A stretch of DNA of 64,000 bases from assembly GCA_946811185.2 (NCBI GenBank), contig OX328105.1:36521394-36585393 (forward strand), written 5' to 3'. This DNA comes from Hippopus hippopus (taxonomy: Eukaryota > Mollusca > Bivalvia > Cardiida > Cardiidae). Shown here piece after piece: positions 15,001 to 23,330 of the stretch. Positions within the stretch are counted from its first letter, which is position 1. Every line of letters begins with the position of its first letter. The position numbers and the translations under genes are program-made. The notes below the pieces were generated by a model. The model was not told the DNA's origin and ran no database searches. It was given only the letters and a program-made list of their open reading frames with translations.

Positions 15001-18000
15001 GAAGGAGCTTGCAGGGTTTTCCTTGACGCACGATTTTGTGCGTTTTGACGCATTTTAAAGGAAAATGACTTGCATTTTTTTCAGTAATGCGTCTTTGTTG
15101 ACGCACAAATACGGTAAGAGGTACTAACGATCGTATATACTTCCGACACTGTTACATTGCGAGAAGATGAAAAATCTGGAGTACGAAGAGAAAATGGGAC
15201 GAAACACTGGACCGTGTATCGATTTTACTAAAAATACCGTCGGTCTTTAAACAGGTCTAAACTAAACCAGTCGATCTCTAGTGAAAACAATATGGCTCTG
15301 TCAAAATCGACGTCATTCTTGCTGTCTGCAAGGAAGAAGAGCCCTTAAACAAAGATCAGACGATACAATGCCTGGAAAGAGCACCCCGAATTACATTTCA
15401 AGGTCTCGAGGGTTTACTGTAAATTAGCTAAAGATATACACTTTGTTATTCGTTGAAAACAGCAGCATGAACCCGACCCACATGTCGAAACACAGGAATC
15501 GGCCATTTAATTGGTGAAAATAGTTTATTCTTGGTCGGAATGGATAATCTCTGTCAAGAAAAATAACAGAGACTTCCCAATCCGGCCGACAACAACTTTT
15601 CTTCGTCAACTAAACCATCGATTCCTGTGATAAAAACAAAATAACCCTTTACCATAGAAAGAGGCTACACATACTTCGAAAATCAACCCTTGTGCATCAT
15701 CAAAACATTAGCGGTCATGACGATACCCTTGAAACATTAAAATTACTTTGTGATATGACAGCTTGTCTGCAGCTAGAGCATATTTGCTTGTTAAGAACAG
15801 GCTTAAATAAAGCATACTCCAAATAGTCTCTATGAAAAAGGTGCCACCTAGGCTGTAAACGCCCTCTATATAGAGAATCTCTGGTGTTATTGTGTATCTA
15901 TCACCATGAAATAATTCATATATAGGGTAATCGAAGATTTACAGTGAATAGAAAACACACACACAAGAAAAACATACTTTCACAAATAGTAGCTTTTGTT
16001 TAAGCGAATTACATTTTGTTGTGACCCCCACAAATTCCAAAATGACCCCCATTATTTTTGACTAGGGAGTCACAATGACCCCCTATTTTTGTGGCCAAGG
16101 GAAAACCCTGGGCTTGTCAGTGAAAAGGGTTAATATATAGAATGCCTAAAGAGATCCAAATTTTAAGAGTCACATGCACAACTACACATCACAGAGATTC
16201 ACTGTGGAAAGTTTCAAATTATTCCGATGGAAACTGTAGGAGCAGTTGTGCACACAAGAAATTGCTAATGGACGGATGGATGGACAGACGGACGGACAGA
16301 TGGGGCCATTAACATAATACGACCCTTCGGGCGTATAATAAACTTAAGATTCCCACCTTTTTCACATGTCTGCAGGCAAGCTGATAATGCATTTTGTTGG
16401 TCATTGACACGGTTCTGCATTGTTGATGCTACTGTCAAAGGGTAATTAACAGTTTGACATGTAAATGTGTCAATCCTGTAATTGACACATGCTATGTCTT
16501 GATTAGGATAAGTCAGAGTTGTTATCAAAATTCATTGTCAATTAGGTGACGATGAGTTTTGATGGGTCGCTTAATGAAATTTACTGGTTGTTTGAAGCCT
16601 TAAATTGGTGGGCGTTGGTCACGTAGTATGAAAGTCGCTTAAAACAAAATAAAATTAGAGAAAAATAGCTAGGGCTGACTTAAAAACGGTCATTTATCAC
16701 TGAAGTTGCTTAAAACATATGGTTGCATGTACAAGATTCACTGTATAGCAGAGAGACTAATTGGATGACCCTTTTGTCAACCTCAAAAGCGAAATCATCA
16801 AGAAAAATCTTTTGACCAATTTTCCGGAGTAAGTGACTGAAAATGTGGCCTCTAGAGCATACACAAGTTTTTTCAAAGATTTAATTTAGTGCCCTACTTT
16901 CGAACCTTTGGTGACCGACTTTTGAACAGACCCAAGATATCATCAAGCCATACACTCTGTCCAACTTTCATGAGTAATGGACTAAAAAAGTGGCCTCAAG
17001 AGCATACGTAAAGTTTTTCTTAAAGATTTAACCCAATGACCCACTTACTTGCCTGACTTCACCCAATTCTGATCTCTTCTGAGATTTTGACCAGACAAAA
17101 CATTCTGACCAGCGTTTATTAGTTTCAGACAGAAAAAGAGACCTGCAAAGCATACACAAGTTTTTCTAAGATTTTACGATAAATATGGCCCCTGCACAAG
17201 ACTTAAGTTTTTTCAAAGGTTTGATACAGTGACCTACTTTGTAACCTTATATCAGATAGCAGGACAACGCCAAATCAGGGGATAATAAGCGATATGAATT
17301 GTCAACCTTGTATCAGAAGTGATGTGAGAACTAACATAGGAGTATCTTTACCGAGTAAATTTCATAGATTCCCTTGGTTCCTTCGTCACATTCTCGCCTG
17401 ACCCAATGTCTGTTTAGATATGCACATATTCCGTTAAGCACTTTACTGGAGAACTGGTATTCCTCCCATTGTTTGGTATAAAAACTTAGTACTTGCTCAT
17501 CTAGTAAATCATGTCCAGACTGAAAAGGAATAGAGAACAAGATGGCCATGATGGCAAAAATGATATATCATCTATATGCATAATTACAGAGTTTTAGAGA
17601 GCTTTTGAAAATTTGAGGTCTGCTGGACACAACCTTGAAAAAATCTGGAGTCTAAACCTAAATTTTAGCGGGTCCCATATTACATTGTCAGATTAAATTG
17701 TTCAGTCATGATTTTTCGGCGTCTGCTAACAAATTTTGTGTACCAGAATGAAATGCAAAAACTCCATACATACATGCAGGTTGGACTTGATTTGCTACTC
17801 TGTTTCTTCCCAAGAGCTTTCTAAATCAAGTGTGACATAACAGCTATGGGGTTGTACACTTATACCACTGAACAGAAGATAAATAACGTAAAAATCTAAC
17901 TCATGAAAATAGTGGCTGTTTCTGTCCTTACTTAGTGATGATTGTGCTGACACACTTAATTAAAGACAGCTGTTCAGAGTAAATATGGGAAGTACCAGAG

Positions 18001-21000
18001 ATAACAAATCAAGCATGACCCTATGTCCAAAAACTATGATTGCACTGTGTTGACTGCAGTGCAGTAGAGAAATTTTTAAAGAAACAGCGATCAACTACAG
18101 ATATTTTGTTTTATTCAAGACTTTTTATGCAGATTTGGAATTAATTACTATGCATCCATAATATGCATGCTGCTGAAAAACGTACATACAGTGTGATATT
18201 TACGGTTGGTGTACATGGACGCACTAATATGCATCCCACAAAACCCTGATAATTAGCATAGACATTAAACCACATGAAATTTACATTAAATAAAAACATA
18301 TGGAGAAAACAATCTTAGTCCCAAACAAGATGTGTCACTGAAAAGTGACTAATGGCTCCGAAAATAATATAACCTCTTCCTGTAGCTTTGAACATATGTC
18401 AAACGTCAAACACAACTGTTACAAACACTTCTGACCGTGCCATGACCTTGATCTTTGACATACAGGCAAGCCTCTTGTGCCCAACACACTGTTTATATGT
18501 AGTCGACAATTCTGCAGTTGTACAGAAATTCATTTATAGTTAAAGTTACAGGCCCAAAATGTCCATAGGCAGGGGTGTAGAAATCTTGGAAATTTCTAAG
18601 ATTTCCACACTCCTGCCTATGGACATGGTTCTTCAGCATGTATCTGCATAGTTATAATAATGAAATTCATTTATAATTGAAAAAGATAAAGCTTCCTCCC
18701 CCACCCCCTAACTTCTCTTTTTGATACTTGACCTTTCCATGACCTTTACCTTTTACCTAAGGACATAAATCTTTTGCCTAACACATTATGTGGTTGACAA
18801 TTCTGCATAGTTATCATGGATTTCTCTCATGATTACAAAAGTAACAGGCCAGACACAAACACTACCTCTTCCCCCCCCCCCCCAAAAAAAAACCCCCACA
18901 TTTAACCTAGTTGTGAATTTGACCTTTGACATATGGATATGGTTCTTTTGCTTAACATATGGTTTGTATGAGGTTTGACAACCCTGCAGATTTATTCTGA
19001 CATTCTTTCATGATTACAAAAGTTACAGACACAAACACTACCCCCAAAACATGTTTGACCATGTTGTGAACTTGACCTTTAACCTATCTACATGACTCTT
19101 GTGCATGACACATTGTAACATAGTTTAACATTTGTACAAAGTCAAAATTAAAGGATAGGAAAAAAGTTATGGCCAGGACACGAAAATGGACATTTGACCT
19201 TACCTTGACCTTTGACCTACACAGGCTGGACAGGAACATAACCAAAACAAGAGGACTATGATGGCCCTGTATCGCCCCACTGGCTTTTTAACCCTTTACT
19301 ACAGAAAGTGAAGTGTTAATGACCTTTCAAGAGAAAGCTTTTGAAAAAATTGTGGGAAAAAGACAACATGTTGTCAGCCAGTATTTTCTCATTTTCCAAC
19401 AATGTTTCCTACCTTATCAAAGACAGAAATCATCATTTAAGCTACATTAAATTTGTCTTTTGCAATGGCTGTAAACTTGGTCCAGTCAAAAAATTTGTCC
19501 TTTCTTAAAGAGTAAAATTAACATACCATGCACCTAAATGGCATTGCAGACACATACAGCATAACAAGTCTGTATGGTAGTAAACTTACTTGGAAAACAT
19601 AACCTCCCCCCTGCCCAACAAAATAAAAGTCATATCTTCTTAAGTGCAAAGATTATCTCAGTGAATACAAGCAGGTTTATTCATTGGCATGAAAGGTAAG
19701 TTCTGGAAGGAAAACTGAATGACAGAAACCTTACTTTAAGTTTAATATTCCACTGATGTGAGCATAACTACTAGCATCAAAATAAATCACTCTCCCTGAC
19801 AACAGTCCTATCCAAAAAACTTGAATATCAACATCGATCATGTATCATTGCAGTTTGATAATCAAGGGAGGAAAAGAGTAACAAACTTTATCTCTTATAA
19901 CAGGAGTTATTTCCCTTGATTACTATTTAAATTAAAGTCACTGTATATAAGCCCATGCTAAACTTGTTATACCTGGCACGGGGCCAATTTTGACCCCAGG
20001 GCTATAATATGAAGAAACTTCTTAGAGGTCCATTAGATAAAGCTTCATACCAAATTTGGTAGCCCTGGGCCTTGTGGTTTCAGACAAGGTGATTTTCAAA
20101 GATTTTCAATATTTTTCGCTTTTGTTGCCATGGCAACCAGAGTTTTTGAAGGAATCAAATTCTTTCGAGAAATTCTGAAGAGGACCATGGCAGGATCATT
20201 TCTGTGAAGTTTCATCAAATTTGGATGTTTAGTTTCAGAGAAGATGTTTGAAATGGAAGTTAACGCACGGACGGACGGATGCATGGACAGACGGACACAC
20301 GGATGCACGACGGACACCGAGCCATGACATAAGCCCGCTGGCCTTTGGCCAGTGGAGCTAAAAAGTTTCTTTTATAATATTTGACCTTGCAGTGACCTTA
20401 ACCTTTGACCTATGGACATGGTTCGCATAGTCTTTATGTGGCTGACAATTTTAAAAGGTTATAAAAATTAATTATGTGATTGAAAAAGTCCACTTCATAT
20501 CATATGTTCATTTTAAATGGTTAAGCTCTTCACAAAACAGACAAGATGAGCAAAAAAAGACCTCTTACCTCTTGTAGATCTAGTAGATATTTTTTAAGAT
20601 AATCCCTCAGTCTTTTATACAGTTCTAACCCAACAAACTGTGCACCACCTGTAGGTTGTTTACTTTTCTTGCCCAGTGTTCCACGACCTGGTCCTTGTGA
20701 CCCACCACTACCTGGGCCCTGACCTTGACCTGATTGATGGACACTCGTACAATAATTATACACATGTCTGAATTCAGTTAAGGCATCATTTTTCAATGGT
20801 ATCATAACCATATATAAAATACAAGGTTCCTTATTTTTGCTAAACAACGTAAGTTTCGATACATCCAAATTGGAAGCATTTGCAGACAACGAACTTGTCA
20901 AATGATTGAATTTGTCTTAGAAAGGGTAAAACGCATTGTGGGAAAGGGAGAAAATGCTGGTTACCAAGGGTTTGTTAGAACTCGCAATTTTGTGGTTAAG

Positions 21001-22382
21001 TAATAATAAGGCATTATTTAAGAGCAATTTTGAAACAAGCAACACATTGATTCTAAAAATCGTAAATTTGCCTAACAGTACTACTTTCAAAGGAATCTAC
21101 ATACCAGCTGTATCATGATCAGTGAAAGTGACCAATCTATCAACATGTATTTTAAGAGAAAAAATAGTTCCCTACATCCACATGGACTTTGCTTAAATCA
21201 GTTATTTTTACAAGAGATAAATCTATAAAATGATGGCAACTACTCAGCTTATGATTAAATATATTGACTCTTTCCTTACCATAGATGACAAAAGAAGTTT
21301 CTGTGGACAGCTGATCAAAATCAGACTGCACAGACTGTGCAGTCTGATCTTTGATCTATTCTATCCACTACTCTAGATTATGACCGAACTATCTCTTAGT
21401 CTAGCAGGAACTGTTTCTGTAGCTGATGAAAAATTTTTACTAATTTGTTCCAAAGCGAATTAGTCAAACTGGATATTTAGCAAAATTTATCATTTTGCAA
21501 TGTTTATGAATTGTGATGAAACCTATTGAAAACTTTTCATCACAGCAAAACAAAATGGACCATTTCCATTTCGTTAAAGAGATCAAGGTATTGCAAGTAC
21601 TAAGCCGTTTCATTGCGGCCAACAAGACAACACTTTAAGTGAGCAGTTGATCTACACTGTATCCTTTCTTAAGTAGGAAGATGTACCCCTTGTGATATCC
21701 ATTCCCCTAAACCAGTGATCTCTTACTTCATCCCCAATTTCAGAGAGTTGGCAGAGGCCTGTGCATTCAGTCTTCTTTGTTCTTTGTAAGGAAGAAAATA
21801 AAATTGTAAAACAGTGGGGTTTTTTTGTTGTGTTTGATGCCTAACGTTTTACTATAATTTTGAATTCTTTTTATATTTACCAGCTGGGCAGTAGGGTTTT
21901 GTTTCGGTTAGTAACTGTAACAGTTTATTCAAAGGAAATAATCAACATCTGCTTTTGTGTACTAATTATGAACTTGTTTTCCATTGATAAAGAGCTGGTC
22001 ATGTTAGAATTGAAATAATCTTCTTTCTATCGTGGTTTATCTTTAATAAACCATGACTTTGAGTTATGTGGCCCAAGGAATAAACCACTTGGTCTATCAC
22101 CCTTGTGGTTTATTTATTGTTCCTCGTAACTCACAACCGTGGTTTATTGAACAATAATGAACAAAATCCATGATAGACAGATTCTTTCTTAAACATAGGT
22201 ATTTTTTAATTAGCCTTACCAAAACCAACTAGAATCCAAGGATACGTGTACAATTTCATATACCTAACCTTGTCCATGCTCTGCCTTCTGTACACTGTAT
22301 TTATACCAGCTTTCAAGTCATCCCAAATTTGATCAAGTCCTATCTGTTTCAGTCCATGAGGATTCTGTGATCTTGTTGCCAT
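1..22382 (-). CDS. CUL1: Cullin-1, N-terminal half (8 coding exons, gene runs off left edge)
   Basis: Scaffold subunit of SCF (SKP1-CUL1-F-box) ubiquitin ligases; in the family the N-terminal cullin repeats bind SKP1/F-box adaptors and the C-terminal half, outside this window, binds RBX1 and is neddylated. Coding exons on the minus strand, in order: 22382-22246, 20767-20569, 17519-17352, 14056-13915, 13248-13085, 8646-8484, 4622-4492, 228-121. They total 1,212 nt (404 codons; vertebrate CUL1 is about 776 residues). All introns are GT-AG and every phase matches. The protein follows vertebrate CUL1 without gaps except a longer Gly/Gln-rich linker in exon 2. The start is the ATG that gives the conserved cullin-1 N-terminus ([18 protein letters not shown]). 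Introns are packed with repeats. Exon identity was judged from remembered family similarity, not a search. Confidence 0.95.
121..228 (-). CDS. CUL1: CUL1 coding exon 8
   Basis: Encodes 36 residues from [20 protein letters not shown] to the end ...FVAALDK, phase 0 to phase 0. Acceptor AG is at 230-229 and donor GT at 120-119. This is the last exon in the window; the C-terminal half of cullin-1 lies to the left. Confidence 0.93.
651..1255. repeat. Decayed copy of the 1-kb inverted-repeat (foldback) element
   Basis: The left part (651-735) matches the outer arm of the element at 57979-58990 (CATGACAC.TGAATT, then ATGCAACAGAAGCGT). The part at 1080-1255 matches its inner hairpin: a broken ATCATGGTT...AACCAGGAT palindrome around CGGGCTATCGCCC. 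Lies in a CUL1 intron. Confidence 0.6.
1560..2150 (+). repeat. Tandem-type repeat with GACCTTGACC motifs
   Basis: Degenerate units of roughly 150-190 bp, each carrying a GACCTTGACCT or GACCTTAACC block (about 1676, 1820, 1983). Similar in style to the array at 18330-19245 but not obviously the same family. The small ORF at 2001-2201 lies inside it and is not a gene. Confidence 0.45.
2155..2455 (+). mobile_element. tRNA-type SINE copy 1
   Basis: Matches the complete copy at 30531-30855. It has a tRNA-like head (GGAGCCCAGTAGCACAGG then a degenerate B box), a conserved middle (CCAATTTCTTTCCGAGGATTGA, TGTGGGAAAGCAGCCAGTGG), and an AATC-repeat tail (about 2430-2455). Lies in a CUL1 intron. Confidence 0.8.
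2625..2838 (+). mobile_element. tRNA-type SINE copy 2, 5' part
   Basis: Starts GCCCCGGTGACTCAGTCTG and follows the same SINE family with an internal deletion. It is interrupted after CTTAAAATA by a pogo/Tigger-like element; its tail CCATACAATCAATCAATAAA continues at 4359. Confidence 0.75.
2839..4356. mobile_element. pogo/Tigger-like non-autonomous DNA transposon
   Basis: 1,518 bp bounded by inverted repeats: left CAGTAAAACCTTGATATTTC at 2839; right end reads CAGTAAAACCTCGATAATTC on the minus strand, ending at 4356. Flanked by TA on both sides (2837-2838, 4357-4358). No transposase ORF is visible. Such termini and a TA duplication are usual for the pogo/Tigger branch of Tc1/mariner. Inserted inside a SINE, whose tail resumes at once after it. 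Confidence 0.82.
4357..4380 (+). mobile_element. tRNA-type SINE copy 2, displaced tail
   Basis: CCATACAATCAATCAATAAA matches the SINE tail seen in copy 1 (CCATGCAATCAATC). It is separated from the SINE body by the 2839-4356 insertion. Confidence 0.7.
4492..4622 (-). CDS. CUL1: CUL1 coding exon 7
   Basis: Completes a split Asp codon (G|AT), then encodes [20 protein letters not shown] through ...CGDAALN. This is the block that is nearly invariant in animal CUL1. Acceptor AG 4624-4623, donor GT 4491-4490; 131 nt. Confidence 0.95.
4856..4940 (+). repeat. Single monomer of family-a tandem repeat
   Basis: Contains ATTATCAAGACAAACATTCT followed by GACAAATTTCTGTGAGTATC, the core phrase of the family-a monomers at 5640-7345 and 11154-13040. 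Confidence 0.55.
5400..5600 (-). repeat. Dispersed repeat D, copy (minus orientation)
   Basis: TTTGTCATGGGTTTTCATGT and the preceding TCTTTGATCGGGCA block correspond to 23041-23330, and in reverse complement to 24940-25290 and 63240-63580. Nature unknown; no ORF. Confidence 0.5.
5640..7345 (+). repeat. Family-a tandem-core element, array 1
   Basis: About ten degenerate monomers of roughly 130-150 bp, each carrying phrases like ATCAAGACAAACATTCTGAC, TTCATGAGTATTGG, AATGTGGCCTCTAGA and GTGACCTACTTTTTGACC. A partial left-end motif lies at about 6225 (GCCCTAAAGCGCTCACCTG) and a partial right-end motif at 6725-6835 (GACGCATGATGG..., AGCATGATCCCAAAAGC), so at least two insertions have merged. Fills the CUL1 intron between 4623 and 8483. 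Confidence 0.75.
8484..8646 (-). CDS. CUL1: CUL1 coding exon 6
   Basis: Encodes 54 residues from [20 protein letters not shown] to ...NLLDSDKNE plus the first base of the next Asp codon. Acceptor AG 8648-8647, donor GT 8483-8482. Confidence 0.95.
8896..10197 (+). mobile_element. Family-a tandem-core element with an internal insertion
   Basis: Left end ACAAGAGGGCCATTGGCCCT at 8896 contains a hairpin (GGGCCATTGGCCC), followed by CACTCACCTGAGTAAAGTCA. The right end has ACACGATGGACACAACATGA then CACAAAAGCTCACCTTGTG...CTCAGGTAAGCTAAAAA ending at 10197. Monomers of about 140 bp lie at 9557-10090. The stretch 9001-9556, beginning GCAGGGTTTG with a long T run, interrupts the family-a sequence and looks like a separate insertion of unknown type. 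Confidence 0.7.
10356..10576 (-). mobile_element. TTAA-hairpin MITE (M1), complete copy
   Basis: CCCTTTACCACACAATG at the left, TTGCCGTGTGGTAAAGGG at the right, flanked on both sides by TTAA (10352-10355, 10577-10580). The centre is a long near-perfect palindrome: GTGGGAAAAGGAGAAAATGC..., then its complement GCATTTTCTCCTTTTCCCAC. 221 bp, no ORF. CCC...GGG ends with TTAA are typical of piggyBac-type MITEs. Strand is a relative label: '-' means the GCAAATGCTTTCAA block is on the right. Confidence 0.88.
10910..11024 (-). mobile_element. M1 MITE, internally deleted copy
   Basis: Begins CCCTTTACCAAACAATC and ends GTTTGGTAAAG. It retains only the right half of the central palindrome (CCAGCATTTTCTCATTTTCCC). 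Confidence 0.7.
11154..13040 (+). mobile_element. Family-a tandem-core element, long array
   Basis: Left end ACAAGAGGGCTGTGATGGCCC then TTACCTGAGCC. About twelve monomers of roughly 130-150 bp follow, each with a CATCAAGACAAACATTC-like phrase (about 11225, 11460, 11590, 11755, 11885, 12040, 12180, 12315, 12440, 12590, 12870). The right end is GGACACATCATGATCACAAA, AGCTCACCTTGAGCAC, ACTCAGG. It ends about 45 bp from the CUL1 exon at 13085. No coding potential. Confidence 0.82.
13085..13248 (-). CDS. CUL1: CUL1 coding exon 5
   Basis: Completes a split Val codon (G|TT) then encodes [20 protein letters not shown] through ...NPVTEYMKK. Acceptor AG 13250-13249, donor GT 13084-13083; 164 nt. Confidence 0.95.
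13915..14056 (-). CDS. CUL1: CUL1 coding exon 4
   Basis: Encodes 47 residues from [20 protein letters not shown] to ...[11 protein letters not shown] plus one base. Acceptor AG 14058-14057, donor GT 13914-13913. Confidence 0.95.
14968..16340 (+). mobile_element. Family-c element (ACAAGAGC end), interrupted
   Basis: Left end ACAAGAGCTTTGCAAAGCGG, CGCATATATGCCCGAAGG, which includes the hairpin AGCTTTGCAAAGC. The right end is a GGAC microsatellite (16270-16302) followed by CATAATACGACCCTTCGGGC. The left end matches 58467-58505; the right end matches the end of the array at about 59985. Split by the insertion at 15012-16110. Confidence 0.65.
15012..16110. mobile_element. CAGGG-ended element inside family-c element
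   Basis: Starts CAGGGTTTTCCTTGACGCAC and ends AAGGGAAAACCCTG, so the first 11 bases form an inverted repeat. The surrounding family-c sequence reads GGAGCTT.G | ...| GGCTTGTCAG, matching the uninterrupted GGGGCTTGTCAG at 58499. A roughly 5-6-bp duplicated AGCTTG/GGCTTG is possible. 1,099 bp without a recognisable ORF; superfamily undetermined. Confidence 0.6.
16760..17270 (+). repeat. Family-a tandem-core array, truncated
   Basis: Three to four monomers with AAATGTGGCCTCTAGAGCAT, TATCATCAAGCC and TTCATGAGTAATGGAC phrases. Neither terminal hairpin is visible. Lies beside the CUL1 exon at 17352. Confidence 0.65.
17352..17519 (-). CDS. CUL1: CUL1 coding exon 3
   Basis: Encodes 56 residues from [20 protein letters not shown] to ...[10 protein letters not shown], including the invariant [20 protein letters not shown] block. 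Acceptor AG 17521-17520, donor GT 17351-17350; phase 0 at both ends. Confidence 0.96.
18330..19246 (+). repeat. Family-d tandem array with TGACCTTTGACCT motifs
   Basis: Four or more units of roughly 150-190 bp, each with a GACCTTGACCTTTGAC(CT) block, then a GGACATGGTTCTTTTGC-like phrase and TGACAATTCTGCA. A further unit lies at 20375-20480, so the family-b element at 19247-20364 was inserted into this array. Poly-C/A tract at about 18872-18895. Confidence 0.65.
19247..20364 (+). mobile_element. Family-b tandem-core element (interrupted by an M1 MITE)
   Basis: Left end ACAAGAGGACTATGATGGCC, CTGTATCGCCCCACTGGC. The right end is a GGAC microsatellite (20264-20310), then CATGACATAAGCCCGCTGGC and a terminal hairpin CTGGCCTTTGGCCAG with GGAGCTAAAAA ending at 20364. 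The internal CCACTGGC and the terminal GCCAGTGG are complementary. One monomer (about 19940-20100) is recognisable. No gene. Confidence 0.78.
19292..19504 (-). mobile_element. M1 MITE inside family-b element
   Basis: CCCTTTACTACAG... with the degraded central palindrome (TTGTGGGAAAAAGACAACAT / GTATTTTCTCATTTTCC), flanked by TTAA (19288-19291, 19505-19508). Uninterrupted family-b copies have a single TTAA at this site (51832), which supports a TTAA target duplication. Confidence 0.75.
20569..20767 (-). CDS. CUL1: CUL1 coding exon 2
   Basis: Completes a split Thr codon then encodes 66 residues: [11 protein letters not shown], a Gly/Gln/Ser-rich linker, then [20 protein letters not shown]. The linker between HQ and GGAQ is about 28 residues against about 20 in vertebrates. 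Acceptor AG 20769-20768, donor GT 20568-20567. The longer open frame around it at both ends is intron. Confidence 0.95.
20860..20975 (+). mobile_element. M1 MITE fragment
   Basis: Contains GAAGCATTTGCAGACAACGA, a GAAAGGGTAAAACGCATTGTGG block and half of the central palindrome up to GCTGGTTACCA, then stops. Lies in CUL1 intron 1, beside exon 2. Confidence 0.6.
21312..21355. repeat. GATCAGACTGCACAGTC hairpin
   Basis: GATCAAAATCAGACTGCACA followed by GACTGTGCAGTCTGATCTTT GATC: a near-perfect palindrome. Related hairpins occur at 33671-33719 and 35030-35080. Confidence 0.65.
21959..22195. repeat. Foldback hairpin (inner part of the inverted-repeat element)
   Basis: CTTTCTATCGTGGTTTATC at about 22023 pairs with TGGTTTATTGAACAATAATG...ATCCATGATAGACAG at 22140-22180, around GGTCTATCACCC. 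Same family as the inner hairpins at 58200-58370 and 58605-58770. Begins about 50 bp from the first CUL1 coding exon. Confidence 0.65.
22246..22382 (-). CDS. CUL1: CUL1 first coding exon
   Basis: ATG at 22382-22380, then 45 residues [18 protein letters not shown]...[15 protein letters not shown] and two bases of the next codon. Donor GT 22245-22244. The frame reads straight through an internal GACAAG|GTTAGG, which is not used as a donor because the family sequence continues past it. Confidence 0.94.
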
Positions 22383-22468
22383 CTTGGCTTGTTAATAGTA
22401 AAGTTTTTTCTGTTATATATCAAAGCCTGGTCCTTTAATCTCTTCTGTCTTACTTTCCAACTTTTTCT
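22383..22468 (-). other. CUL1: CUL1 5' untranslated part of the first coding exon
   Basis: The stretch upstream of the ATG runs to a good acceptor (TTTCTTTCAG|AGAAAAAG, AG at 22470-22469), so at least one non-coding exon lies further to the right. It was not identified and no promoter could be placed. Confidence 0.6.
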
Positions 22469-22744
22469 CTGAAAGAAATATTATAGGATTGTATTTCTAC
22501 AATATCAATCCATTCAGTCTGTACATGCATAACAATCTAATTTCTCTTCAATAGGCAACTTCCCATTACACTGTGGGAAAAGAATCAATAGCTATTACTC
22601 AGGGTTCGTACAATTATTCCATGACAAAATTTAAGCACTTTTTAAGCACATTCTCACACTTTCAAGCACTTTTTGTTGTACATGTATCACTTAGCATCAA
22701 TGTCTAACAAAACTTAAAAACACATTTCAAGCATTGAAAACTTT

Positions 22745-22865
22745 TGAACTTGTTCATATTTAAAGCATTTGCAGACAATTCAAATGTGGCTTGAATCATT
22801 GGATTTTTCTGTTATAGCTTACAACACTGAGGAAAAGGGAGAAAATAAAGGTTACATCCATTAAA
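22745..22865 (+). mobile_element. M1 MITE fragment
   Basis: Retains TTAAAGCATTTGCAGACAAT, CAAATGTGGCTTGAATCATT and GAGGAAAAGGGAGAAAATAA, then ends at the GATA microsatellite. Confidence 0.5.
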
Positions 22866-22867
22866 GG

Positions 22868-22898
<31 letters not shown>

Positions 22899-22920
22899 CA
22901 GATAGAGAGAGAGAGAGAGA
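22868..22920. repeat. GATA/GA microsatellite
   Basis: About eight tandem AGAT units followed by a GA run. Confidence 0.9.
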
Positions 22921-23040
22921 TTTTCTAGTCTTCATTCTTTGTATGAATGTCCAATACCTTCTTCTGACCCCGCTCCTTTCCAACCCCCCCCCCCCCCCGT
23001 CAGCTTCCAATTATTGTTTTTTGAGAGATATTTGTGTAAA

Positions 23041-23330
23041 TACTGTTGAAAATCATTATTACAGATGAAAACACAGTTTGAAGTGCCTCTGATCTGACGA
23101 TGTCAAACTGACTCCTGTTGTGTCATGGGTTTTCGTGTTTTTCAGACTATCAATTTTTCATGTCAATTATTTAACACTACTGTAGGTAAGTGGATTAACA
23201 CTGTTATTGCGTTTTCGTATCTTGTCAGTTATAAAAAGAGCCAGGTGCGTCCTTCATATTTAACTGTGTTTATCAAAGACCATTATTTCTGCCGGATGCA
23301 TGTGAGCTAATTTATATGATGCCTTAGTCG
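23041..23330 (-). repeat. Dispersed repeat D, copy (minus orientation)
   Basis: TGTCATGGGTTTTCGTGTTT, preceded by CCTCTGATCTGACGATG, is the reverse complement of matching stretches at 24940-25290 and 63240-63580. With 24940-25290 it makes an imperfect inverted pair about 1.6 kb apart. Confidence 0.55.

Larger units (their letters stand above)
14384..16743. mobile_element. pogo/Tigger-like element carrying nested insertions
   Basis: Left end CAGTCAATCTTGTATTAAAC and right end, read on the minus strand, CAGTGAATCTTGTACATGCA, flanked by TA at 14382-14383 and 16744-16745. Both ends lead into GGTCGCTTAAAA-like sequence. Of its 2,360 bp, 14968-16340 is a family-c tandem-core-type element, which is itself interrupted by 15012-16110. 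No transposase ORF remains. Confidence 0.75.

Noticed and set aside
22861..23000. GATA repeat and poly-C tract as a regulatory region of CUL1.
   Set aside because: Simple-sequence DNA about 400 bp from an internal 5' UTR acceptor; nothing indicates a promoter.
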